A stretch of DNA of 64,000 nt from Eledone cirrhosa (GCA_964016885.1 OZ024743.1:167837833-167901832); one strand, 5' to 3'; shown: positions 1 through 12,180, numbered from the stretch's first letter. The notes: generated by a model from the letters alone, not told the origin. Program-made: numbers and translations.

Positions 1-1559
1 ATGAATGTATATAAGATTATATATTTTACGCTATTTATTTTATTTTACTCTTATTCTTATTCTTATTTTTATTTTTGATTTTTATCTTTATTCGGATTCT
101 TCTTTGGAATCCCCCCCCCCCTTTCTCCCCCCCCCCCATGCGCACATAAACTTATTGTCAACCCCTCCAAATTGACTATGATTATATTATATTTAACCCC
201 CCCCCCCCTCTTTTACACTCCTTTCTATTATGTAATATAGTATATCGACTATATTTTATGCCCCTTTGCATCCTCCATACATTTCTTCTTTTCTGTCCCT
301 ATTAGCCTACCTTAATTCTGCTTAAGTCACTTCTTTGGATATCGTTATGTATATGATAATAATAAATTTTCATTCCTTCTTGTAAACATTTGGAACGAAA
401 TATTAATGTTTATAAACTTTAATGACTTAAACTATAGCCAATATTATACTGCCTTATCAGATAGTTTAAATATTTTTAATATTAATTTATCAAATAGGGT
501 TTTCGAGTCATTTACAGGGGTTGTTTTCCTTAGCTTTTACTTAACTACTTAACTGCATGGGAGACCTAAATGTATACGTTTGTTTTTGTTTTTTTAAATT
601 TCCGGTTGATTCTATCTATTTATTTATTTTATTCTATATTATAATACTACTGTGCATTATTTTCACTGTCTGGCACTCACTCACTCATCCATATACATGT
701 CTGTCTACCAACCTTGTAATTATAAGTAATTATATATTATATTGTATTAATTTATTTTATATAATATATTATATTGTATTTTTTATTGTAATATTGATCC
801 TTATTACTGACCGTTAATTATATGTAACCTTATGATATGTTAAACTTTATATATCATGTAAGATGTTTCTACTTCTGTAAGTTTTTTGAGGTATTGTACA
901 ATTTATTTTTCCTCACCTACTCTGTAACCCAATATGAACCGATTTGTTAACTTGAGTACATTGATAAATGTTAGTATATTGTATATTGTAAATGTTATTA
1001 TTATTATATTATTATTGTGACATCTATATTGTTTGTGTAAATTAACCGGAGATTATCTATTCTATTATATTGTATTATATAGTATATAATTGTATTATTT
1101 ATTATTATATGTGTTACTTATAATTATATCATATTATTACCTCATGTATATTGGGTACATGTATTAGTATTATTATTATTATTATTTTCATTCCTACCAT
1201 GCTTATTTATATATTCAAATTCTTAATAAGGTTTAATTTGTGCAGTGGAAGATGGATGTGCGTATTGTTGTATGTGTATGTGTGTGTACGTGTGCGCACA
1301 TATATACATATGCATATTGTATCTTTTGATTTTTATTGTAATTTTTGATTTTAATGTTGGTAAAGGTATATTATTGTATGTTATATTGTATTATATAAAA
1401 TTCCTGCTCTATATAACCACCTTTGTTTAGCTCTAGTTTTTGCTTTGGACTATATTTGTAATATGGTTCTTAATGTTATATACATCCTTAGTAATTATTA
1501 TCATATATTTTTATTATATATTTTTGTAATACTTCAGTTTATGTACACTCCATATTCTT
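1..1559. other. AT-rich non-coding stretch, no gene seen
   Basis: The sequence is very AT-rich, with short runs of C (around 111-137 and 196-208) and short ATT/TAT tracts. The open frames here are strings of I, Y, F and L from AT-rich DNA and show no domain. It may be the untranslated or terminal part of the Penelope-like element whose ribozyme lies at 1600-1656, but nothing within the stretch proves that. Confidence 0.5.
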
Positions 1560-1599
1560 CGGAGATTCCGGCTTGTATCTGCCGATATTACTTCTTGTT

Positions 1600-1656
1600 G
1601 TTTTAATTGCCCTGATGAGTCCTTAATAGGACGAAACATTGTCGGCTAATAAAGAC
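1600..1656 (+). ncRNA. Minimal type I hammerhead ribozyme (Penelope-like/retrozyme type)
   Basis: The self-cleaving RNA core is complete. CTGATGA lies at 1612-1618. Stem II is GTCC/GGAC (1619-1622 with 1629-1632) closed by a TTAATA loop. GAA follows at 1633-1635. Stem III is very short, AC/GT (1636-1637 with 1641-1642) around ATT, and C1643 is the predicted cleavage residue. Stem I pairs GCC 1609-1611 with GGC 1644-1646, then a 3x3 internal loop, then TTTTA 1601-1605 with TAAAG 1650-1654. A two-base-pair stem III is characteristic of hammerheads in Penelope-like elements and retrozymes, which are thought to act mainly as dimers. All conserved core bases are present. I see no second copy in the window, so the host element is not delimited. 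Confidence 0.85.
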
Positions 1657-1901
1657 TTTTGATGTATTGAAGGCTTCTTTGTTGTACTCTCTTAATTTTT
1701 CGGCTCTGTTTAACTACATTGAGCTATACCTTTTACTGTCATTTCTATAATACGAAGAGGGTGTTTAACTCCAACACACTCCAGTATTTTAACCCTTATA
1801 TATATATATATATATAGTAATAATAATAAAATTGAAGACTAAAATCCAAAGAGGGCTCGATAAGGAAAATATATATCAAATATATAAGAACCGTAGAGCA
1901 A

Positions 1902-2217
1902 ATATTTATTAAAATAACAGATTAAAGTTTAAGCAAAGAATAGCTGCTTTCACCCTTAACGGGATCTTCTGAAACTAACAAAGTCAATCTGTAAACGCAG
2001 AACTGGATATTTCAAAAAACGTTGCAACCGGAGGAAGACAGGAAGACGATACTTTGGTTCGTGGTAACGTTCGCTGGCAAAGAATGGAAAAAAACGAATA
2101 TAATACGTCATTAATAGGAGCGGTGAAAAACAATTACGCGCAAAGACAGAACCACGTTTATGGTATAATAGAGGTCGTAGACTAATGTTCTCTTAGGTGG
2201 TGCATAGAGACGTTCTC
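1902..2217 (-). repeat. Penelope-type terminal unit, left arm of inverted pair
   Basis: This 316-bp arm is the near-perfect reverse complement of 2342-2655. Related copies lie at 5570-5936 (same orientation) and 6105-6405 (opposite). Upstream sequence from about 1817 (GTAATAATAATAAAATTGAAGACT..) is also shared with 5567 onward. The unit carries a hammerhead-like core and is flanked by TA repeats, consistent with the terminal repeats of Penelope-like elements, which are known in both direct and inverted orientation. The family assignment is inference from the ribozyme-like core; there is no reverse transcriptase beside it. Confidence 0.6.
1926..1976 (-). ncRNA. Hammerhead-like core (U4 to A), left arm
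   Basis: Read on the minus strand: helix I AGTTT/AAACT, core CAGAAGA in place of CTGAnGA, stem II CCC/GGG, GAAA, helix III AGCA/TGCT, and U at the cleavage position. The only departure from the hammerhead core is position 4 (U to A). It is the inverted partner of 2581-2631. Confidence 0.45.
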
Positions 2218-2341
2218 TGGCAATGAACGAAAAAACGAAGATAATAAGTCAAATGTGGAGCGTGGAGAACAATAGCACGCAAAGACAAAATCACGTAAAT
2301 GGTAAGCAGAAGTCGTAGACTAAAATTCTAACTAGGAGAAT
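2218..2341. repeat. Spacer of inverted pair containing a degenerate extra copy of the arm end
   Basis: The 124-bp spacer between the arms resembles the inner end of the left arm (GGCAA.GAACG.., CACGCAAAGACA.AA.CACG, AGAAGTCGTAGACTAA) with many differences. It reads as an older third unit trapped between the two arms. Confidence 0.5.
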
Positions 2342-2647
2342 GAGAACGTCTCTATGCACCACCTAAGAGAACATTAGTCTACGACCTCTTTTATACCATA
2401 AACGTGGTTCTGTCTTTGCGCGTAATTGTTTTTCACCGCTCCTATTAATGACGTATTATTCGTTTTTCCCCGTTCTTTGCCAGCGAACGTTACCACGAAC
2501 CAAAGTATCGTCTTCCTGTCTTCCTCCGGTTGCAACGTTCTTTGAAATATCCAGTTCTGCGTTTACAGATTGACTTTGTTAGTTTCAGAAGATCCCGTTA
2601 AGGGTGAAAGCAGCGATTCTTTGCTTAAACTTTAATCTGTTATTTTA

Positions 2648-2655
<8 letters not shown>
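2342..2655 (+). repeat. Penelope-type terminal unit, right arm of inverted pair
   Basis: Reverse complement of 1902-2217 over about 314 bp, followed at once by a TA microsatellite. It contains the hammerhead-like core at 2581-2631. The high identity of the arms suggests recent origin or gene conversion. Confidence 0.6.
2581..2631 (+). ncRNA. Hammerhead-like core (U4 to A), right arm
   Basis: Helix I AGTTT 2581-2585 pairs with AAACT 2627-2631. The core is CAGAAGA 2586-2592. Stem II is CCC 2594-2596 with GGG 2602-2604. GAA is 2606-2608. Helix III is AGCA 2609-2612 with TGCT 2622-2625, and U2626 is the predicted cleavage site. Layout and order match a type I hammerhead. A at position 4 would be expected to abolish or strongly reduce cleavage, so activity is doubtful. 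Confidence 0.5.
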
Positions 2656-3550
<895 letters not shown>

Positions 3551-4088
3551 AGTATAGAAATTATTGTAAGCAAGAAGCCAACAGTATTTCATAATAGTTA
3601 ACGTAAGAAGTGGGAAAATAATTAAAACTAAATTCAAAAAGAATCAGGGCATAGATTCATCATAGATTCATCCACATCATTTTGTGAAATCCAGGGAAAA
3701 AATCAATAGAGCCATAACTCGGAATAAAACAAAGTTTAAAATACTCATCCATCAATTTGGAAAAACTACAATTGCTCTGTATAGTCTTAAAAATGCTATT
3801 TCACGAAACTTTCAGTGGGGATGGTCACGGTTGGAATCGATCATCATATATATATATACACATATAAACACATAAAAAATACACAAAGGGGGAAATTTAA
3901 GGAAACAATCAAGATATGAAAAAGCATCAAATAACATAAATTAAAATTAAGTAACATAAAATACAAGTAGAGAAAAGTAAAGTATAAGTTATAAGTTTGA
4001 AAGGTAACAAGACGTAGGTAGGGTTGGGATGGGAGGGGGCGCGGGGGAGTGTGTTTAATGTTTAATGTCGATTCCATTGTCTTATGGC
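3551..4088. other. Unassigned non-coding stretch
   Basis: AT-rich sequence with a short TA run near 3846-3860. No domain, RNA or repeat family is recognised. It lies just downstream of the Penelope endonuclease fragment (which reads on the minus strand), so part may be that element's 3' UTR. Confidence 0.4.
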
Positions 4089-4560
4089 TCATCGTTCAGG
4101 GTGAAGAACTGGTCTATATGACTTGTAAGTTGCATAGTTTTTGTGCATGCAATTCGGGCAGTATTCTGAGAGTCTATTGAGTAAGGGTCCTTTGGCGAAT
4201 AGTATTTCGTAACTCTCGGAAATACAAAGGTCACAGCAATTATGGCCTCCTGTGTAAGACCGCGCTCTCTGAAGTAATTTCCATTTGAGCGTAAAGGGGG
4301 TGGAGTTCCTTTTTAGGTCCCAGACATGGGCGGCGAGTGTTGTTTGGTAGGACTTGTCTGGGCATCGAAAAGAATGGGTGTGTGCGTACCAACGGGTCTT
4401 AAAGTTGTTGGAGGTCATTCCGATATACGTCTTTCTCCCTTCATCAGGGCCTGAGATGACATCACATTTGTATACAATATCCTTTATAAGGCATTTATTG
4501 CTGAAGAGGCATGCAGCCTTATCGTGGCAGTTGCACAGGACCTCAGTACCGGATTCTCTT
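4089..4560 (-). pseudogene. Penelope-like element fragment: GIY-YIG endonuclease C-terminus
   Basis: Read on the minus strand, a Cys/His-rich linker (CNCHDKAACLFSNKC, then VYKCDVI) precedes a GIY-YIG-type segment (RKTYIGMTSNNFKTRWYAHT). The conserved Penelope tail follows: LAAHVWDLKR, KWKLLQRARSY, CDLCISESYEILF, LLNRLSEYCPNCMHKN. This endonuclease nicks target DNA for reverse transcription in Penelope-like elements. The reading frame is open to a stop near 4089. The reverse transcriptase that should lie upstream (higher coordinates) is absent and replaced by non-coding DNA and a TA repeat, so only the C-terminal end of the polyprotein is present. Confidence 0.8.
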
Positions 4561-4736
4561 ACTCTACTACACCAAATATAGCTAGGAACTTAGCCAATAT
4601 TAATATTACTAAGTTAAATAAGTCTACTACCTCCGAAACCCATCCCGGTACCGATATCAATGAAGGCTGGAAGATCACTAATGAAGGATTAATTTTATTC
4701 ATATGTAACCCATGTGCATCCACGCAGCACGCCATT

Positions 4737-4737
<1 letters not shown>
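4561..4737. other. Sequence upstream of the Penelope fragment, non-coding
   Basis: The minus-strand frame of the Penelope fragment is lost here. A stretch reading GGCTAAGTTCCTAGC..TAG on the minus strand lies directly before the coding part, so an intron or a deletion junction is possible. Nothing else is recognised. Confidence 0.3.

Positions 4738-4808
<71 letters not shown>
4738..4808. repeat. (TA)n microsatellite
   Basis: About 35 uninterrupted TA units. Confidence 0.95.
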
Positions 4809-4814
<6 letters not shown>

Positions 4815-4949
4815 CGTAAAATAAGAAAATAATTTTTAAAAAATTTTTTAAAAAATCTTTTACTTACTAACTTAAATTTTCACTCCAACTAATTAGTTTC
4901 TGCAATGGGATAAAGACAGTTACGTAATCCAACTGTCGAGAATTCATTG
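4807..4949. repeat. Direct repeat, copy 1 of about 143 bp
   Basis: Begins ATAAAAGACGTAAAATAAG and ends CTGTCGAGAATTCATT. The same sequence returns at 5361-5502. Beyond this copy the sequence continues into GCGTCATCAGGGAGTC; its reverse complement contains CCTGATGACG, possibly a decayed hammerhead of a Penelope end, but the second half of the core is not recognisable. Confidence 0.75.
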
Positions 4950-5360
4950 CGTCATCAGGGAGTCTATTCTCAGCTGAGTCTCCAGGCAATGCGCGGACAC
5001 TGGCGGCTCATATAAAAATAATAATAATTCGGTAGATAGAACAGCTGGCGAGGACTGGATTCTATGTACTGAAATTCTCACTGCTTCTAGTCAAATGGCC
5101 GATTCTAAAGAATCAATCACGTGACACAGAGGCTAGTTAGAAGGAATGGGATGGTAAGATGACTGACGCCTACTAACACCCCAAAAAATTTAGAAGTGGT
5201 TTTGGCAGGTTTGCTCGACAAATCAGTGATTTGGAGATAAATATAGATAATTTAATATATCAACTAACATAAGCGCACAGATGCACGTCCATGCCAGCAA
5301 ATACACAGGTTATGTCATAGTACCTAGGTGGTTCAATGCAGGAGGATTCAGAACAATAAT
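4950..5360. other. Unassigned stretch between direct repeats
   Basis: No coding potential or recognised repeat. It is bracketed by the two direct repeats, so it may be the inside of a small non-autonomous element. Confidence 0.35.
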
Positions 5361-5499
5361 ATAAAAGACGTAAAATAAGAAAATAATTTAAAAAAAATTT
5401 TTTTAAAAATTTTTTACTTACTTACTTAAATTTTCACTCCAACTAATTAGTTTCTGCAATGGGATAAAGACAGTTACGTAATCCAACTGTCGAGAATTC

Positions 5500-5502
<3 letters not shown>
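5361..5502. repeat. Direct repeat, copy 2 of about 143 bp
   Basis: Near-identical to 4807-4949. It is cut at CATT, where a (TA)n tract (about 5503-5566) takes over and leads into another Penelope-type unit. Confidence 0.75.
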
Positions 5503-5569
<67 letters not shown>

Positions 5570-5570
<1 letters not shown>

Positions 5571-5936
5571 ATAATAATAAATTTGAAGACTAAAATCCAA
5601 AGAGGGCTCGATAAGGAAAATATATATCAAATATATAAGAACCGTAGAGCAAATATTTATTAAAATAACAGATTAAAGTTTAAGCAAAGAATCGCTGCTT
5701 TCATCCTTAACGGGATCTTCTGAAACTAACAAAGTCAATCTGTAAACGCAGAACTGGATATTTCAAAAAACGTCGCAACCGGAGGAAGCAAGGAAGACGA
5801 TACTTTGGTTCGTGGAAACGTTCGCTGGCAAAGAACGGGAAAAAACGAATATAATACGTCATTAATAGGAGCGGTGAAAAACAATTACGCGCAAAGACAG
5901 AACCACGTTTATGGTATAATAGAGGTCGTAGACTAA
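5570..5936 (-). repeat. Penelope-type terminal unit, second pair, left arm
   Basis: Closely matches 1820-2193, including the segment ending at GTCGTAGACTAATG. It carries a hammerhead-like core at 5677-5727 on the minus strand and ends in a TG/TA microsatellite (about 5937-6098) that forms the spacer to the right arm. Confidence 0.6.
5677..5727 (-). ncRNA. Hammerhead-like core (U4 to A), third copy
   Basis: Same architecture as 2581-2631. Here stem II can form ATCC/GGAT with a CGTTAA loop, a better helix than in the other copies, and GAAA is retained. The A at core position 4 is shared. Confidence 0.45.
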
Positions 5937-6104
5937 TGCGTGTGTGTATATGTGCATATATATATATATATATACATGTACATATATATATATATATATA
6001 TATACATGAGAGCGTGTGTGTATATATGTATATATATGTGTGTACGTGTGTACATATGTATGTATATGTGTACGTATGAATGTGTGTGTGTGTGTATGCC
6101 CCAC

Positions 6105-6514
<410 letters not shown>

Positions 6515-6674
6515 CGAGGGTAATCCCAAAAGTAAGGTCTCCAAAGCGATGGGGACGCAGAGAAACTGTTCGTACGGCTGTTGGTAACACTGTTCTGATT
6601 GGTGCTTCCTTCACTCCCAAACAAGCATGCGCGCTTCGCTGGGATGCTCTATCCTGGCTTGGCAGCCGTTGAGA

Positions 6675-6724
6675 ATGGAGCACCTGTTGAACGCTACCGC
6701 CAAGAGCGAATTTCACGCAGTTAT
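6675..6724 (+). pseudogene. Mariner transposase 5' fragment
   Basis: ATG at 6675 opens a short frame containing AKSEFHAVI, comparable to the first helix of mariner transposases (K.E.RAVI.F). It runs out at the internal terminal-repeat copy after about 17 residues. Confidence 0.5.
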
Positions 6725-6761
6725 TATATAGAGGGCAATCCCAAAAGTAAGGTCTCCTTCC

Positions 6762-6878
6762 GAGGAAAACATGCGTAAAGATCGGCGGATCACTATGGAT
6801 GCTCTCTGCATTTTGGTTCCTGATATTTCCCGAAACACCATCCACAGGATTTTAACGGAAAAGTTGCAATATCGGTAG
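6762..6878 (+). pseudogene. Mariner transposase helix-turn-helix fragment
   Basis: An open stretch contains MRKDRRITMDALC and ISRNTIHRILTEKLQYR, the second helix-turn-helix of mariner transposases that binds the terminal repeats. A stop (TAG 6876-6878) overlaps the right terminal repeat. The catalytic DD(E/D) domain is absent. Confidence 0.7.
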
Positions 6879-6904
6879 GAGACCTTACGTTTGCGATTGC
6901 CCTC

Positions 6905-6906
<2 letters not shown>

Positions 6907-6962
<56 letters not shown>
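6907..6962. repeat. (TA)n microsatellite
   Basis: Long TA run immediately after the mariner right end. Confidence 0.9.
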
Positions 6963-6970
<8 letters not shown>

Positions 6971-7590
6971 GAAGTTTACATACTCATAAACTAGACAGAG
7001 CCATAGATATGTATATATATGTTTTTGAAAACCATTCACGGTGTGGCTCAATGACGAATTAATTAATTAAATAATCAACAATCAGAGCAGCCTACTCGCC
7101 GTCAGGCACCAATCACAAGCTTTCTGACTTGACCACTGGCTATGTGAGAATTCTTAGCCATTTTGAATTCGTTTCTGGCGGGGATCATTGAAGAAAAATA
7201 TTTGTCCAATTGAGTTTGTCTTCTGATGATTTCGAAACTCGTTGATTTATCCATGATCGGATATTTCCAAAGAGCGAATGAAACTACCGGTGGTAGAGAT
7301 ATGATTTTGGTATGTTTATGTCCATTTTTTCTTCTAACTTTGATTTTTTACCTAATTATGTATGGTTAACTATATGTTTAGTCAATTTCTACAGGCTATC
7401 AGAAATACTAGGTAAATCTTCTGTGGCTGTGGATCGCGGATAAAAAGCTATCATTTATCTATCAATTATTTCTTCATAGGTACATTTTAAACTTATAGCC
7501 TTATTTGAATGATTTTTTATGTGGTTGATTATGCTGATTGGGAGAAGAAATACTGTATATATTTTATCAAATGGTTCTATGGACTTACCT
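6963..7590. other. Unassigned non-coding stretch
   Basis: No open frame with a recognisable domain and no repeat family that I can name. Confidence 0.4.
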
Positions 7591-7599
7591 TCTCATATA

Positions 7600-7830
7600 T
7601 ATATATGTATATAACGAAGTAGGTATGATAAAGAAGCAGATGGACCATAACGCTCAAGAGTACTCAATACCTAGGGTAGTAGAGTGGGTATTAGGAAAAT
7701 ATTAAAACCCGACGGCAGAGCTCAAGCCGTTTCGACGGCTATTTCTGGACTAAAGTAGAATTTTTAGCCGAACTTTTCAAGGGGTAATTCATTGTATGGG
7801 AAGATTGTAGTTGTCAAAAGGATTGGTCAA
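7600..7830 (-). repeat. Interspersed repeat, Penelope-end-like, related to 24075-24211
   Basis: Shares with 24075-24211 the order ATGGACCATAACGC, GAGTACTCAATAC, TAGGGTAGTAGAGTGGG, CGACGGCAGAGCTCAA and CCGTTTCGACGGCTATTTC. The minus-strand reading contains GCCGTCGAAACGG, reminiscent of the 3' half of Penelope hammerheads, but the CTGATGA half is not convincing. Confidence 0.5.
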
Positions 7831-8550
7831 ACACAATTAGGTCTTTCTTGGTGGTAGGTGGGAGGTGGCTGAACTTGCCTGTAGAACAATAAGGGAGTGG
7901 GTGGAGCCGGTCAAGCGTTGAAAGTGATTTCTATACAGCGAATTCTAAGGAGTGTAAATGGAATTAGGTTAGGTAGAAAGCAGGCGAAAAAGAATTCTGG
8001 GGCAATTTGAGAGTGGGACGTTATAGAATTAAAAGATTAATAGATTGAAATTAAAAGATAATAAATAAATAAAAATAAAAGAATAAAAAATAAAAATTAA
8101 ATAGTAGCAAATAATAATTAAAAAAAAAAAAAAAAATCTCTAGAGTCTAAAGCAGCTGCTATACATTTTAGCCCCATCCCAGTAAATTATTTATAGCATT
8201 GGCCGAAAACGCACTACCAGCTAAACATTATAGCGTTTTGGAGCAAGGGCGCGTTACGGGGACGTTTGAAGATTTGGGGGCGCAAGGGGCGCCTTGGAAG
8301 GCTCTTTATTTTGGTTAATTTTATAAGCCATATGTGTACGTCTCTGAGACAGCCAGTGTGAATACATATGACTGAAGAAAACGAAGAAAATAAATAAAAG
8401 AAGCTTGTCAACGACAAGATAAAAGAAAAACGAAAGAAATCAAAGAAATTGAAAATAAGGGCAACGTCAACTAAGACAACACTTACAAGAACGACATCAA
8501 CAACTGAAATGACAAGAAAAAGAAGCAATGGCGATGAAAGGTGTGGGTGT
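7831..8550. other. Unassigned stretch with an A-rich tract
   Basis: 8040-8140 is a run of A with scattered T, like a retroposon tail. 8150-8400 is more GC-rich (GGGGGCGCAAGGGGCGCC near 8276). Nothing is assigned. Confidence 0.4.
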
Positions 8551-8630
8551 ATACTTATACATACATACGAACATACACACGCATGCATACGTAGATACAT
8601 ACATATATACATACATACATACACTATACA
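8551..8630. repeat. ACAT-type microsatellite upstream of an RLE LINE
   Basis: Imperfect CATA/ACAT units; the downstream side of the LINE (11893-12180) is also ACAT-rich. Confidence 0.85.
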
Positions 8631-8827
8631 ATCAACGCGAACAGTCGCATATTTTGGCGTGGGAGACTATTTATTAAATTTAAGATGAATACTATCTCCG
8701 ACAGTAATGCCACAACTACAGTCAGGTTGAATAACTGGTTATTCTTCTAACTATATCTTCTGAAGACCCTTTTTATTCGAATTTGTAGTGATATCCGACT
8801 AAATACATAATTCATTTTACAAGGATT

Positions 8828-11800
8828 TTGCTACAAACATGGCTGAACACAACATCAACAATAAAATTAAGTAAGTATCTTGCTGAACGTATTAAAACGA
8901 CAATGTTTAATAAAAAACCAAATAATGAAATATTACGTGTTATTGACGAAATAGGGGATGAATATTTACGACAGATAAAAACCCCAACATTTTGGCAAAT
9001 CAACGCCTGTTTATATGCCTTAGCAACGACAGTGAAGCATTATCTTGGTGATAGCAGATATATTAACAAGAACACCATAAAAAATACCATCATATATAAC
9101 TAAAATAGAAAAAAAAGATTGCTGAGCTACGAAAAATCATAGGATATATGACAATGCTCCTTACATGCAAACAAACACAAAAAAGCTCACTCCTCACCAA
9201 CAAAGAGTGAAAAATAAAATAGAGATGATGTTTGGTAACAGTAGAACCAGAACTCTTCAATATAAGCTGATCACCCTCAAACAAGAATTGAGAGCTGCTA
9301 GCGAAAAACGCCGATACATGAAGAAGGTAGATGAGAGGAATGTGCTTAATAAAAGATTCAGGCGAAACCAAACTTATGTCTATAGAGATATGAAGAACAA
9401 AATAATAAGTGTCACTGAGGCCCCATCCCAGAAAGACATAGATTCCTTTTGGAGCAAAATATGGGATGAAAAGAAGAATTTCAACCAAGATGCAATGTGG
9501 CTAAGAGAAATCCGAAAGAACTATTGCTCCTACACTACAACAAAAACATACGAAATAAGTGATGGTACCCTTGAGACTGTGATAGGAAAACTCCAAGATA
9601 AGAAAACACCAGGAAGAGACATGATTGTCCGCTACTGGTACAAAAACTGATATTCTATCGGAGGTATCTTACTGACCTCTACCAACAAGTTCTTAAGCGA
9701 GATACACTTATACCAGAGTGGTTGACATTAGCACACACATTACTGGTCCCCAAGAACAAAGACACCCACTTGGCAAAAAACTACCGACACATTGCATGCC
9801 AGAATCTGATGTATAAGATGTATACAGCCTACCTGAACCTCTTCCTTCAAGATCACTGTGAAAATAATAACATCTTCACAGATGAACAAGCAGCTGGAAG
9901 GAAATGGGTTTGGGGACGTGCTGAACAACTCCTAATCAACAAAACTGCGATGTCAGAGGTGCGATAACCTAGGAAGAATATGGCTACAGTCTGGCTGGAC
10001 TACAGAAAAGCTTTCGATTCTGTTCCCCACTCTTGGGTGATAGAGGCCCTCCAACTTGCTAAAGTTCCAAACATTATTGTCAGAGCCATAGAGAGGCTGC
10101 CTTCTTCTTGGGCTACTATCCTAAGGTTAAAGACAGAGAGGGAGGACTCTATTTTCATTGATAAAATGAAATATTGCAGTGGTATATTTCAGGGAGACAG
10201 TCTCTCTGGGATATTATTCATCTTGTCATTAAACCCCTTGTCCTTTCTGCTCAAGAAATGTGAGGGATACATCATTGGCTCACAGGAGGACAGAAATACG
10301 AACCTAACCCATAATTTCTTTGTGGACGATCTGAAACTCTATGCCAAGAACATGGATGGGATGAAGGAAAATGTGGACCTGGTTACAACGTTCTCAAAGA
10401 TATAGGAATGGAATTTGGCCAAGATAAATGCTCATACGTGACTGTAAAACGGGGAAAAACAACAACCCAATCTAGCAACATTGTCATCAATGGCCTAACT
10501 GTTTCACCAATATCTGATGAGGACTGCTACAGATACCTGGGGATAGATGAAAACATATCCTATAATGGTGTCTGTAATAAAGAAAGCGTAACCAGGGAAT
10601 ACTACACCCAATTAAGAAAGATCTGGTATTCGGAACTCTCTGCGCAAAACAAAACAGTGGCTCACAATGTGTTTGCTTTGCCTGTCCTAACACTAACGTT
10701 TGGAATACTCACTTGGACGATAGACGAAATCTGAGCAGTTGATGTTGGAACTCGAAAAATACTAAACAACACCGGAAACTTCCACATCAATAGTGACATA
10801 GACCGCCTTCACTTGAAACGTAAGCAGGGAGGCAGAAGCCTAACATCAGTCCAGACAACATTTGAATGTCGCATCATATCTTTCCGACAACATCTACGAA
10901 CCTCGAAGCGTAGGAGCCCGTTTCTCGAGCAAGTCTATCTGCATGAAACAGATAAGATCATGAGAGTTGGGAAGGAACTCCTCGAGAGATATTCCCTGTG
11001 TGATAATCAAAAACTAACACCCAGGGAAGTCGCTCAACAGTATCGCAGTGAATCCATGGATGAAAAACTGCATGCTTATCAGCAAAAAATCTGGTATGGA
11101 TATGTTGCCGGGAAGCTTCAGAGTGAGAGTAATATAGATAAGGAAAGTAGTCTATCTTGGACTAACAACCGCTATATTGGCTTCCACTTTGAAGGATACG
11201 CTTTTGCAATCCAAGAACAGGAGATTAACACGAAATACCTGATTCACAAAAGAGATAGGGATGCATGCAAAACACCCTAAATGGGATAACAAGTGCAGAT
11301 TCTGCAGAACTAACATCGAGGATATCACCCATGTCATCAGCAGCTGTCCAAATATGTCATCGCGGTAATATCTACCTATGAGGCATGATGTAGTGGCCAA
11401 AACACTGTTCAATGCAGTTCGTAAAAAAGATGGCTCCGATAATAAACACATTAAAAGCTACAGCAATGTGGAAGACATCCATGCACTTAATATGAAAGAA
11501 TACTGGTGGAATGTTCCAGTAAAAACCCCAATAAAATACAGGCATAACAGGCCAGATATTATGATATGGGACAGGGAGAAGAAAGCTTGCACAGTAGTAG
11601 AAATTAGCTGCCCAGCAGATGCCAATATAATATCAAAGATTAGCGAAAAGGAGAATATTTATGCAGAAATGATGACAAATCTGCAGATACTCCACCCTGA
11701 TTACACCTTCAGATTTATGCCTGTAATTATTGGGGCACTGGGGTATGTTAGTAACTGCCTCAATACAAATCTTGAGAAGCTAGGCTTCACAGGAACAGAA

Positions 11801-11890
11801 AGAACACAACTAGTTCGGAAATTACAAGTACAATCCATTAATGGAACAGTAAAAATATGTAAAACATTCCAAAAATTTTGCATCTAATAA
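8828..11890 (+). pseudogene. RLE-type LINE polyprotein (R2/R4-like), decayed
   Basis: Single-ORF retrotransposon protein: target DNA nicking and target-primed reverse transcription. Pieces lie in changing frames: N-terminal helical part 8828-9103 and 9165-9650, reverse transcriptase 9722-10734 and onward to 11280, endonuclease 11378-11887. Visible motifs are KNYRHIACQN, WLDYRKAFDSVPHSW, GIFQGDSLSGILFILS, FFVDDLKLY (the catalytic DD), a zinc knuckle CRFCRTNIEDITHVISSC near 11297-11350, and RPDIMIWDREKKACTVVEIS followed by CPAD, the PD-(D/E)XK-type endonuclease. Several frameshifts and stops interrupt it (near 9104, 9650, 9965, 10405, 10734, 11280), so it is dead. It differs clearly from the R4/Dong-like family at 49-52 kb. 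Confidence 0.85.
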
Positions 11891-11892
11891 CT

Positions 11893-12180
11893 GCATATAC
11901 ACATGTACAGATGTAAAGCATATACACATGCACACATACAACTGAAAATATACACATCCACACATACAATAACATCCATATCTACACATGCATGCATACA
12001 TAATCTACCTAGTTGATGTTGTATAAATTCCAATGAGAGAGTCTTGTGTCTATGTTAGAATCCGACTCTCTCTTTATTGGGAAAATATTTGTGAAATTAT
12101 AAACCCAGAAGAACATACATACATACATACATACATACATACATACATACATACATACATACATACATACATACATACAT
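11893..12180. repeat. ACAT/CACA-rich tract with perfect (ACAT)n
   Basis: Imperfect CACAT/ACAC units follow the LINE. After a short unassigned piece (12011-12112), a perfect (ACAT)17 fills 12113-12180. Confidence 0.85.

Noticed and set aside
557..1430. Short frames rich in I, F, L, Y that could look like membrane peptides
   Set aside because: Composition follows from AT-rich DNA; no conserved start, domain or neighbouring signals.
4930..4990. Second full hammerhead around CCTGATGACG on the minus strand
   Set aside because: Stem II and the GAAA segment cannot be formed; at most a decayed remnant.
9980..10405. Telomerase or bacterial group II intron reverse transcriptase
   Set aside because: Motif order with CCHC and RPD..E endonuclease after the polymerase fits an RLE LINE.
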